A DNA stretch of 57,571 nt from a virus. Every line of letters starts with the position of its first letter. Within the stretch, counting starts at the first letter, position 1. Positions 51,861 to 57,571 of this stretch are shown piece after piece. The stretch is from positions 1 to 57,571 of IMG/VR virus record IMGVR_UViG_3300030012_003218. One strand, given 5' to 3'. The translations under genes and the position numbers were made by a program. Below the pieces are notes generated by a model. It searched no databases, was not told the origin of the DNA, and worked only from the letters and a program-made list of their open reading frames with translations.

Positions 51861-52429
51861 TTTAAAAATCCCATTACATCATAGTAGAACTCTTCAACAT
51901 GATATCCGTGTGAATGTAAGTAGTTAACTATTTCTCTTAACTTACCACTATGTTTATGTTCTACCTTAATTATTTTTGGTTTAATCTTATTCATGTCGAT
52001 ACTTTGTAGTATCTCCCAATCGTGTCCTTCCGTATCTATCTTTAAATAGTCTACCCATTGGATATTATATTTTTCTACTAACGTATCCCACGTTACCGTT
52101 TCAACTTTTATCTTTTCAGTATGAACAGGTACACCTCTATCATTTAACATCTCTTCCCCTGCCATACTACCATGATGAATGTCTCTATGAAACGAAGACA
52201 TCCCTTTGAAGTCTCTACTCTTTTCATGATACTTTTCGGGACACAACCACAAATCACGTTCACCATTCTTTGTGTCCAACGCAGAGTTTACATATACGAT
52301 AGTCGGATGTTTCTCTAAGTTGTCTAAGTATTTCTTAACAGGTTCTACAATGATTCCTTGCCAACCATCGTAGTATAAGTGATTCAATGTATTGAAATCA
52401 CACGAACCTATTTCAATAAACGTTTTCAT
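51857..52429 (-). CDS. FkbM-family methyltransferase
   Basis: 190 residues. FIEIGSCDFN (motif I), VYVNSALD and the family signature DYLKIDTEGHDWEIL followed by IIKVEHKH. FkbM enzymes O-methylate sugars or polyketides. With the GT25 and nucleotidyltransferase genes nearby, a role in glycan decoration is plausible. Confidence 0.87.
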   Translation of the reverse strand: MKTFIEIGSCDFNTLNHLYYDGWQGIIVEPVKKYLDNLEKHPTIVYVNSALDTKNGERDLWLCPEKYHEKSRDFKGMSSFHRDIHHGSMAGEEMLNDRGVPVHTEKIKVETVTWDTLVEKYNIQWVDYLKIDTEGHDWEILQSIDMNKIKPKIIKVEHKHSGKLREIVNYLHSHGYHVEEFYYDVMGFLK

Positions 52430-52430
52430 A

Positions 52431-52589
52431 TTACCAAAATTTCCACCAAGGTTTTCTAAACGGTTTTAGTTCTATCTCATCGATTAACCATTTCAATCTC
52501 TCTGCTGCCATCAAGGGACAATCTGATTCACATAACTCTGCAATCTGTTTGAGATTCTTTACTATGTACTCTTGTTCCTTATACTGCAC
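52431..52589 (-). CDS. Small protein (52 residues, GTG start)
   Basis: GTG at 52589 to TAA at 52431, overlapping the upstream gene by 11 bp and ending one base before the FkbM ATG. Helical, with CESDC in the middle and an aromatic end KPWWKFW. Start codon uncertain. Confidence 0.55.
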   Translation of the reverse strand: MQYKEQEYIVKNLKQIAELCESDCPLMAAERLKWLIDEIELKPFRKPWWKFW

Positions 52590-53049
52590 TATTTAACGCT
52601 TTTTCGATTAACCAACTTGAGGATTGTACTTTGTCACCTAATCCCCATACCATATCTACTCCCATAGAATTACAATAGTCTTCCTCGGGAATATTTCCTT
52701 TACCTCTATCACCACCGTTACCAAACGCCATAGATAGTGGTTCATCATACTCTCTACGGAATGTGTTAACCGCAGAATAGATTCCATCACAAACTGTTTT
52801 ATCAGTTGCACTTCTTGGGTTACATACAAATGTTTTTGTTACACCCTTGACACGGGACATGATATATTCCCTTTCTCTTTCTTTCATAAAGGGTTTACCT
52901 TTCTTTTGTTTTAACCAAAAATCATTATTAAGGATTACCCAAACTTCTTCTGCCATCTCTTCTGCTTTTTCAATCATTTGAAGATGACCTTTGTGGACAG
53001 GGTCGAACCCACCACTGACTAACATAACTTTATACTTTTTGTCTTTCAT
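52579..53049 (-). CDS. Cytidylyltransferase-like nucleotidyltransferase
   Basis: 156 residues. GGFDPVHKGH (13-22) is the HxGH motif; SSSWLIEKAL near the end is the second motif. Similar to glycerol-3-phosphate cytidylyltransferase or the RfaE/HldE adenylyltransferase domain, which activate sugar or alcohol phosphates for glycan synthesis. Overlaps the upstream gene by 20 bp. Confidence 0.87.
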   Translation of the reverse strand: MKDKKYKVMLVSGGFDPVHKGHLQMIEKAEEMAEEVWVILNNDFWLKQKKGKPFMKEREREYIMSRVKGVTKTFVCNPRSATDKTVCDGIYSAVNTFRREYDEPLSMAFGNGGDRGKGNIPEEDYCNSMGVDMVWGLGDKVQSSSWLIEKALNSAV

Positions 53050-53242
53050 TTTTTTTAACTCTTTTCTTTCTTCGGTCTTTGACTTCTAACTTTCTATAAT
53101 ACTCTTGTATCTCAGGGTCTCTCTTAAACTCTTCTCTTTGTTGTTTATGTCCCCTGTATATCATAGTCAATAATCCCCACATATAAAGTGAGAAGATTAT
53201 GAATCCTATGATGAACATTCCTAATGGTGCTGGTGAACTCAT
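53030..53242 (-). CDS. Small single-TM protein
   Basis: 70 residues. Membrane segment ~8-30 (GMFIIGFIIFSLYMWGLL), then a basic cytoplasmic helix (KDRRKKRVKKNERQKV). Overlaps both neighbours. Confidence 0.7.
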   Translation of the reverse strand: MSSPAPLGMFIIGFIIFSLYMWGLLTMIYRGHKQQREEFKRDPEIQEYYRKLEVKDRRKKRVKKNERQKV

Positions 53243-53436
53243 TTCTTATTTTTAAATAAATCGTTTCTCCTTTGTCTTATAGCGATTGAGAACGCTAAGA
53301 TAGATGGTACCCATATACCAACAAAAATTCCTTCTAACTTCTGACCACTAAACCATAGTGATACTGAATAAAGGAATGATATAAATGCTAAAATGATTGG
53401 GTAATATGTGTCCCAAAATAATTTAATTGTTTTCAT
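53239..53436 (-). CDS. Small two-TM protein
   Basis: 65 residues, hydrophobic segments ~10-30 and ~33-50 (IFVGIWVPSILAFSIAI), end RRNDLFKNKK. ATGA overlaps on both sides. Confidence 0.7.
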   Translation of the reverse strand: MKTIKLFWDTYYPIILAFISFLYSVSLWFSGQKLEGIFVGIWVPSILAFSIAIRQRRNDLFKNKK

Positions 53437-53612
53437 AGTTCATTATATTTTGTAATTAATACTTCATAACTTTTTTGATATCTATCCAACTGACTCATCT
53501 TTGGATAGTCTATCTCATACTGTTTTACTAACTTAAACATCTCGTCTCTAAATCCATACGCATGTGCTTCGTATAAGATTTCTTCAATATGTTCTTCATT
53601 CGATATACTCAT
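53433..53612 (-). CDS. Small protein (59 residues)
   Basis: ATG at 53612 to TGA at 53433: starts MSISNEEHIEEILYEAHAYG; acidic, helical, Tyr-rich. ATGA overlap with the genes on both sides. No family recognised. Confidence 0.65.
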   Translation of the reverse strand: MSISNEEHIEEILYEAHAYGFRDEMFKLVKQYEIDYPKMSQLDRYQKSYEVLITKYNEL

Positions 53613-53767
53613 ACTTCAAAGTATTTAAAAATTAAATAACCTAACAGGGTGATTCCAAGTAGTACTACAGATGCTTTTATTCCGAAGTAACTATTGTTGT
53701 ATTGTTGTTTACTACGACCCTGTCTATATTTCATATCTTCTTCTGTCATTGGTGCTCTATGTATCAT
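53609..53767 (-). CDS. Small single-TM protein (52 residues)
   Basis: ATG at 53767 to TGA at 53609. Polar start MIHRAPMTEEDMKYRQGRSK, then a membrane segment (ASVVLLGITLLGYLIFKYF). ATGA overlap with the next gene. Confidence 0.65.
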   Translation of the reverse strand: MIHRAPMTEEDMKYRQGRSKQQYNNSYFGIKASVVLLGITLLGYLIFKYFEV

Positions 53768-53769
53768 GA

Positions 53770-53988
53770 TTAATAATCGTAATTAGGTTCTTCTTGTACA
53801 GGTCTTCCCTTTAAGTACAACTTTAAAATTTTATTCTCGTTCTTTCTTCTAATCTTATAGTCACTATAAGATTCACCTTCTAATCTTTTGTTTCCCTTTA
53901 GGTATTGAGAAACACCATCTGTAAAATCAAGAGTATAGTTTACATCCATCTCTTTATTTTCTTGTGGTAACATTTTATCTAAATCCAT
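53770..53988 (-). CDS. Hypothetical protein
   Basis: 72 residues, charged, Tyr-rich end (EEPNYDY). No family recognised. Begins one base after the thymidylate synthase stop. Confidence 0.68.
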   Translation of the reverse strand: MDLDKMLPQENKEMDVNYTLDFTDGVSQYLKGNKRLEGESYSDYKIRRKNENKILKLYLKGRPVQEEPNYDY

Positions 53989-53989
53989 A

Positions 53990-54787
53990 TTAGTTACTTA
54001 ATTTTGCTTTTAGTGTTTTGTGTGATTGATAATTATTTAGTTTGAATTCAAACTCACCGTTGAGGATATCTGAACTTGTGATATCCATAGTAGGTAATTC
54101 ATATCCAACTCGTTTTACTATTTCTTTTGCTTGTGGTAAGTGGTTCTTGTATAGATGTACATCACCGAAGTTTCCAATCAGATTACCAGGCTCATATCCT
54201 GTTTCTTTACATAGTACCATCAATAACATACCATAAGAAGAAATGTTAAAAGGTAACCCAAGGAAGGCATCAACACTTCTTTGGTTCCATAAGAGAGATA
54301 ACTTGTTGTCGTTACTAACGTAACATTGGAATCCATAATGACAAGGTGGTAGTGTCATAAGATGTAGGTCCTCTACATTCCAAGCATTGACAAGATGTCG
54401 CCTTCCGTGTGGGTTTTCTTTTAACGTATATAATAACTCTGTCAGTTGGTCTATACCGTTCCAATCTCTCCATTGTTTTCCATAGATTGGTCCAAGTTCT
54501 CCATCGGTCCTTCCACTCTTCTTGTAGTCACCATCCCATATATGACAGTTGTTATCCCACAAGTATTGGATATCGGTACGACCTTTCAGAAACCATTTGA
54601 GTTCTGTAGCAACAGTTTTCAAAGGCATCTTCTTAGTGGTAAGTACAGGGAACCCATCACACATACAATGTCTGAAGGAACCACCAAAAAACGATAACGT
54701 TCCTGTACCTGTTCGGTCCTGACGTTCTTCACCGAACTCTAAAATGTTGTGAATGATATCTTGGTATTGACTATCTACTCTATTCAT
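53990..54787 (-). CDS. thyA: Thymidylate synthase ThyA
   Basis: 265 residues, full length. DRTGTGTLSFFG (24-35), catalytic Cys149 in LPPCHYGFQCYV, and the dUMP-binding block RSVDAFLGLPFNI plus GDVHLYKNH. It makes dTMP from dUMP with methylene-THF for phage DNA synthesis. No intron. ATGA overlap with the small gene upstream. Confidence 0.97.
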   Translation of the reverse strand: MNRVDSQYQDIIHNILEFGEERQDRTGTGTLSFFGGSFRHCMCDGFPVLTTKKMPLKTVATELKWFLKGRTDIQYLWDNNCHIWDGDYKKSGRTDGELGPIYGKQWRDWNGIDQLTELLYTLKENPHGRRHLVNAWNVEDLHLMTLPPCHYGFQCYVSNDNKLSLLWNQRSVDAFLGLPFNISSYGMLLMVLCKETGYEPGNLIGNFGDVHLYKNHLPQAKEIVKRVGYELPTMDITSSDILNGEFEFKLNNYQSHKTLKAKLSN

Positions 54788-54942
54788 TTTACTCCACCTG
54801 ATTCTATTGTGTTAATCATATCTTCAATCATTCCGTGCCATTTACCGTATGTATCTCGTGATTCTTCATCGGTGTTTTGTTCACACCTACGTTTAAAATC
54901 AAGTTTAACAGCAGTCAATAAATGTATTAGCACGTCTTTCAT
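54784..54942 (-). CDS. Small protein upstream of thyA (52 residues)
   Basis: I start it at ATG 54942 (MKDVLIHLLTAVKLDFKRRC). An in-frame ATG at 54960 would add six residues, but its first two bases are the end of a promoter -7 box, so transcripts from that promoter would not contain it. Helical, ends in ATGA overlap with thyA. No family recognised. Confidence 0.6.
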   Translation of the reverse strand: MKDVLIHLLTAVKLDFKRRCEQNTDEESRDTYGKWHGMIEDMINTIESGGVK

Positions 54943-54958
54943 ATTTAATTGTTTAGAC

Positions 54959-54990
54959 ATAATATACGAAATTTTTAGATTAAATCCAAA
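54959..54990 (-). promoter_or_regulatory. Class B promoter for the thyA operon
   Basis: TTTGG (54986-54990), 19 bases, TATATTAT (54959-54966). The expected start of transcription is only a few bases before the ATG at 54942. The -33 box ends beside the stop codon of the 54991 gene. Confidence 0.75.
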
Positions 54991-55122
54991 TTATTTCTTA
55001 TCTTTTTTTGATTTCTTTTTAGGGATAACATTACCATGTTGGTCTACTTCAGGTGCGATATGCATTTCATATACAATCCATAACCAAATAACTGCTAATG
55101 TTCCTATAACTACTTTTACCAT
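54991..55122 (-). CDS. Small single-TM protein (43 residues)
   Basis: ATG at 55122 to TAA at 54991. N-terminal hydrophobic segment MVKVVIGTLAVIWLWIVYEM, then a basic tail (KKKSKKDKK). Begins 6 bases after the ParB-like gene. Could be a small inner-membrane peptide. Confidence 0.6.
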   Translation of the reverse strand: MVKVVIGTLAVIWLWIVYEMHIAPEVDQHGNVIPKKKSKKDKK

Positions 55123-55128
55123 AATCTA

Positions 55129-55995
55129 TTATTTCATAAAATCAGGACAGAACGTTGTCGCAACATCTGTACATTTCTCACTTACAATGGTATCACCTGC
55201 TTCAAGTTGAGAATGATTCTCAGTTTCGTTCTTAATAAACTGAACCATTCCTGGCGTCAAGTCATATAAGAACTTAGTAAACTTACCGTTGTCACTTCCC
55301 ATCTTCTTAGCGGTACCACCTAACTGTATTGTGTACGCTCTTAACCAATTGTTATTAGTATTAAGTCTGTCACCTGTCAAACCCTTCAAGGTGTTTAGGT
55401 GTCCCAAGATTGTATTGGCGATTAATAACTCTGAATGATTAAACTTCATAGTACCTTGTTTCAAGGGATGGTCTAAAGTTATACTTCGTGAGTTAAGATA
55501 TGCTGCTACTACAACTCCTGATGTGAAACCTAATACCTTGTACTCTTTAAACGCATTAAGTAGTGTGGTGTATGCTCCACCGATTGTTTTAGCGAAACTT
55601 TCAACGAAGTCTTCTGTATGCCACTTCTTCTGCCACTGATTAAGTAAGATGATATAGAACTGAGTTTCTGATACTGATTCGGGGTTTACCCAATCAAGTA
55701 TGTATACAGGAACTTCTTGGTCAGAACTCATCAGAGGGTCACACCCTTTCCATAGGTGATGTGCGTCTGCTAACTTGTATTTACCATCTTTGTTTTTTGG
55801 AAATACAATGAATGGTCTAATCAAACCACTCCTTCCTACTGACGTACCTAAGTTGTCTGCGTGGTCTTGTACTAATTCTCGGTTGGGGTCAGACCAATCC
55901 ATGTCCCCATACTTAATGGTATCTACTGTACCAATCAGTATACCTTTTTTCATTCTACGTTTTATAGTCCGTATCAGACTTTTTGGTTGTTTCAT
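55129..55995 (-). CDS. ParB-like (ParB/sulfiredoxin fold) protein
   Basis: 288 residues. NLGTSVGRSGLIRPFIVFP (48-66) followed by YKLADAHHLWKG (73-84) is the ParB N-terminal box (GL..P..V, then ADGHH). No helix-turn-helix of classical ParB is obvious; residues ~120-288 are unassigned. ParB-fold domains in phages can be nucleases, CTPases or modification enzymes. 10 bases after the nuclease-like gene. Confidence 0.68.
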   Translation of the reverse strand: MKQPKSLIRTIKRRMKKGILIGTVDTIKYGDMDWSDPNRELVQDHADNLGTSVGRSGLIRPFIVFPKNKDGKYKLADAHHLWKGCDPLMSSDQEVPVYILDWVNPESVSETQFYIILLNQWQKKWHTEDFVESFAKTIGGAYTTLLNAFKEYKVLGFTSGVVVAAYLNSRSITLDHPLKQGTMKFNHSELLIANTILGHLNTLKGLTGDRLNTNNNWLRAYTIQLGGTAKKMGSDNGKFTKFLYDLTPGMVQFIKNETENHSQLEAGDTIVSEKCTDVATTFCPDFMK

Positions 55996-56005
55996 AATTT
56001 TTAAT

Positions 56006-56473
56006 TTAGATTACTTTTTCTGCTTTTAATTCATTTATTAATTTATCTTTGTTAGTACCCCAATGTCCGTGGATACTCTTACCACCTGTTGACTTTTCTT
56101 TTAGGTAAGGTATAACTGTTTTAGTAGGTACTCTGTAAATCTCTTTGATTTGAACACCATCCCTAATACAAAAGTACATATCTTCAGTTTGACTATATTG
56201 GTTAATCTTGTTCTCTGATAACCAATGAAACTGAAATGTACCTTTACCTTTACTCCTCAAGTTTATTGCTTTATACTCGACAGGTTTCTTTTTGACAGGG
56301 TCGTATGCGTCACCACCCTGTGTGTTGTTACCGTACTCATGACCCAATTCATTTGCAATCATAAGTTCGACAAATCGTTCATTGTAGAAAATGTTTTCAA
56401 GTCCCAACTCATCTTGTGCGAGGTCTTGAGCCTGTTTCAACAGACTTTTAATCTTTGTAACTGTTTTATTCAT
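56006..56473 (-). CDS. PD-(D/E)xK nuclease-like protein
   Basis: 155 residues. Glu36 in ERFVELMIAN, Asp55/Asp58 in QGGDAYDP and Glu66-x-Lys68 in PVEYKAINL form the spaced E...D...ExK arrangement of restriction-type PD-(D/E)xK folds. Later WLSENKINQYSQTEDMYF resembles restriction endonuclease cores. No DNA methylase is adjacent. DNA cleavage is inferred, not shown. Confidence 0.62.
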   Translation of the reverse strand: MNKTVTKIKSLLKQAQDLAQDELGLENIFYNERFVELMIANELGHEYGNNTQGGDAYDPVKKKPVEYKAINLRSKGKGTFQFHWLSENKINQYSQTEDMYFCIRDGVQIKEIYRVPTKTVIPYLKEKSTGGKSIHGHWGTNKDKLINELKAEKVI

Positions 56474-56485
56474 ATCGTTTATCTG

Positions 56486-56659
56486 TTACCCGTCAATCCT
56501 ATGTTGTTTGAAACCGATAACAGGTTTGTATCCCGTTAACTCATCTTGATGTTTTTGAATCAGTTGTTTCACCATTACGAGTTTCGAAACATCTTGTTCC
56601 TCTTTTACCCATTCGGCAAAGAGTTTGGTCAATACATAATTTTTAATTGTCTTAATCAT
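56486..56659 (-). CDS. Small helical protein (57 residues)
   Basis: Start at ATG 56659 (MIKTIKNYVLTKLFAEWVKE), because an earlier in-frame ATG at 56701 would lie inside the upstream gene. Helical and basic. No family recognised. Confidence 0.62.
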   Translation of the reverse strand: MIKTIKNYVLTKLFAEWVKEEQDVSKLVMVKQLIQKHQDELTGYKPVIGFKQHRIDG

Positions 56660-56670
56660 AATTTTTAATT

Positions 56671-56868
56671 TTAATAAAAGAATCGATTCCAAGTTATCCA
56701 ACTTGGTTCACTAACTTTCTTACCATCACGAACAACGATACATTTGTTGCCGTCTTTACTTACCCATAGGAGTTTGTTGTTCCCATAATAGTCTTTACCT
56801 ATATGGTTACGAAGTTCACCTATCTTATTGGTCCCATCTATTGGGTCACTAATACTTAAGTTTATCAT
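56671..56868 (-). CDS. Hypothetical protein
   Basis: 65 residues with strand-rich layout (KLLWVSKDGNKCIVVRDGKK). ATGA overlap with the upstream gene. No family recognised. Confidence 0.68.
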   Translation of the reverse strand: MINLSISDPIDGTNKIGELRNHIGKDYYGNNKLLWVSKDGNKCIVVRDGKKVSEPSWITWNRFFY

Positions 56869-57083
56869 ACTACTGTTAATATTTGTTCATTACTAATTGC
56901 TACATTTGATGGTTCACCACCAAGTCCCATATCCGATTGTACTATTGTCAGATACATATCATATATGTTACCATCGTCATCTACAGATGGGAATGGTTTG
57001 TTTAACTGTGAGATAACACCATCATTGATTCTACCCCACTTATCTTCGAACATTACTTTTTGTCCTATACTAAATTGTCTCAT
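56865..57083 (-). CDS. Small SH3-like protein
   Basis: 72 residues. FSIGQKVMFEDKWGRINDGVI and later YLTIVQ, VAISNEQILTVV give an SH3-like barrel pattern similar to the gene at 38303. Begins one base after the upstream stop. Confidence 0.65.
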   Translation of the reverse strand: MRQFSIGQKVMFEDKWGRINDGVISQLNKPFPSVDDDGNIYDMYLTIVQSDMGLGGEPSNVAISNEQILTVV

Positions 57084-57084
57084 A

Positions 57085-57270
57085 TTAAAACTGAATTAAA
57101 TCGATTACCATTTCACCTGTAGGATTACCGTTAGCAGTAATCTCATAGTTTGGGTCCATCCCGTTGTCAACTACATAGTCAACTAATTCGTTTATTGATT
57201 TGAACTCATTTACGAAATAAGAACAATCGAGGGAGTACTTTGTATACATCATATAATTTTTATTTATCAT
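57085..57270 (-). CDS. Hypothetical protein
   Basis: 61 residues (starts MINKNYMMYTKYSLDCSYFV); other ATGs at 57252 and 57249 are possible. Acidic, no family recognised. First gene after the class A promoter at 57294. Confidence 0.66.
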   Translation of the reverse strand: MINKNYMMYTKYSLDCSYFVNEFKSINELVDYVVDNGMDPNYEITANGNPTGEMVIDLIQF

Positions 57271-57293
57271 TACTATTAATCATTATTACATAG

Positions 57294-57325
57294 TAAAGAT
57301 AGTGAAAGTAAATGACTTTTCCAAA
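57294..57325 (-). promoter_or_regulatory. Class A promoter for the 57270-54991 operon
   Basis: TTTGG (57321-57325), 19 bases, TATCTTTA (57294-57301), 23 bases before the ATG. Confidence 0.83.
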
Positions 57326-57332
57326 TGTTTAA

Positions 57333-57372
57333 TGTTAAATTTATGTTAAATTTATCAACAAGTTATTAACAA
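57333..57372 (-). repeat. Four 11-bp phased repeats upstream of a class A promoter
   Basis: TTGTTAATAAC (57362-57372), TTGTTGATAAA (57351-57361), TTTAACA (57344-57350) and TTTAACA (57333-57339), all in 11-bp register, the last 7 bases from the -33 box. Nearly the same array as at 44098-44137. Confidence 0.85.
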
Positions 57373-57571
57373 TTAGTTTCCACCTCTTCTACCTGATGAG
57401 GAACTTGAACTACCGCCTGACGAACTTCCTCTACTACTACCACCTACGTTACCACCCCTGTTGATGTTTACAGGTGGGTTACTGTTAAAGTTATTAACAG
57501 GTGGTCTTCCGTTGTTGAAGTTGTTGTTTGGTACTCTTGGTTTGATATTCCAATTGTTATTGTTGTCATTT
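57373..57571 (-). CDS. C-terminal end of an Asn/Pro/Gly/Ser-rich protein, cut by window edge
   Basis: 66 codons to a TAA at 57373. Low-complexity: Asn-rich (NDNNNNWNIKPR), then VNNFNSNPPVNINRGGNVGG, then Ser/Gly repeats ending SGRRGGN. The start is outside the window. Disordered tail of an unknown protein. Confidence 0.7.
   Translation of the reverse strand, partial: NDNNNNWNIKPRVPNNNFNNGRPPVNNFNSNPPVNINRGGNVGGSSRGSSSGGSSSSSSGRRGGN

Noticed and set aside
54749-55210. Plus-strand frame of 153 codons upstream of thyA
   Set aside because: Two small minus-strand genes with proper overlaps and a promoter explain this stretch better.
1-57571. CRISPR arrays, insertion sequences, integrase or attachment sites
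   Set aside because: No regularly spaced direct repeats with unique spacers, no transposase or integrase motifs, and no tRNA duplication flanking a segment were seen; the only spaced repeats are the 11-bp promoter arrays.

Overview
The window is a contiguous piece of the genome of a T4-like, contractile-tailed phage (myovirus) that very probably infects a marine Bacteroidota (flavobacterial) host. T4-type landmarks are the baseplate proteins gp6, gp25 and a gp5-like spike, a gp55-like late sigma factor, a DnaG-type primase (gp61-like) and a gp47/gp46 recombination nuclease, here fused into one polypeptide. The host call rests mainly on promoters: thirteen sites read TTTGG, 19 bases, then TATMTTWR (one deviates by one base). 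This fits the unusual Bacteroidota -33/-7 consensus (TTTG / TAnnTTTG) and not the -35/-10 elements of other bacteria. A small DUF4494-like protein, a family I associate with Bacteroidota, agrees. Base composition is AT-rich and every credible gene is on the minus strand, so transcription runs from high to low coordinates.

Layout in the direction of transcription (57.5 kb to 1). 57-53 kb: small genes, a PD-(D/E)xK nuclease-like protein next to a ParB-like protein, thymidylate synthase, tiny membrane proteins. 53-49 kb: a nucleotidyltransferase, an FkbM methyltransferase, a double-domain family-25 glycosyltransferase. 49-48.4 kb: tRNA-Leu, tRNA-Arg, an odd tRNA-like element and tRNA-Ala. 48.3-46.6 kb: an uncharacterised module of two DUF2589-like proteins, a two-TM protein and a zinc ribbon, then tRNA-Glu. 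46.5-44.1 kb: small-molecule enzymes (SAM methyltransferase, acyl-CoA thioesterase, APS-kinase-like protein, nucleotidyltransferase, GNAT). 43.6-40.1 kb: a VWA/zincin protein and a MoxR-type AAA+ ATPase. 40-36 kb: small unknown genes and Hsp20. 36-32 kb: 3'-phosphatase-like HAD protein, UV endonuclease, membrane coiled-coil protein, ClpP-like protease. 32.4-30.6 kb: HD hydrolase and late sigma factor. 30.6-14.5 kb: baseplate and tail genes. 14.5-9.9 kb: T7-type endonuclease I, primase and the Mre11-Rad50 fusion. 9.9-1.5 kb: a giant 2798-residue tail fibre with an embedded Hint/mini-intein domain, collagen-like tracts and a four-copy domain array, followed by putative fibre-assembly genes and a truncated nucleotidyltransferase.

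Three promoter types can be read. Class A (-7 box TATCTTTA) always carries tandem 11-bp-phased TTTAACA repeats just upstream. Class B (-7 box TATATTAG or TATATTTA) lacks them, except at the tRNA cluster. A third motif, ATATTTATA, sits only at the gaps ahead of virion-gene blocks and is a candidate late promoter for the gp55-like sigma factor. Genes are tightly packed with many ATGA and TAATG overlaps, and several genes of 40-60 codons are real members of these operons. No integrase, transposase, rRNA or CRISPR array was found.
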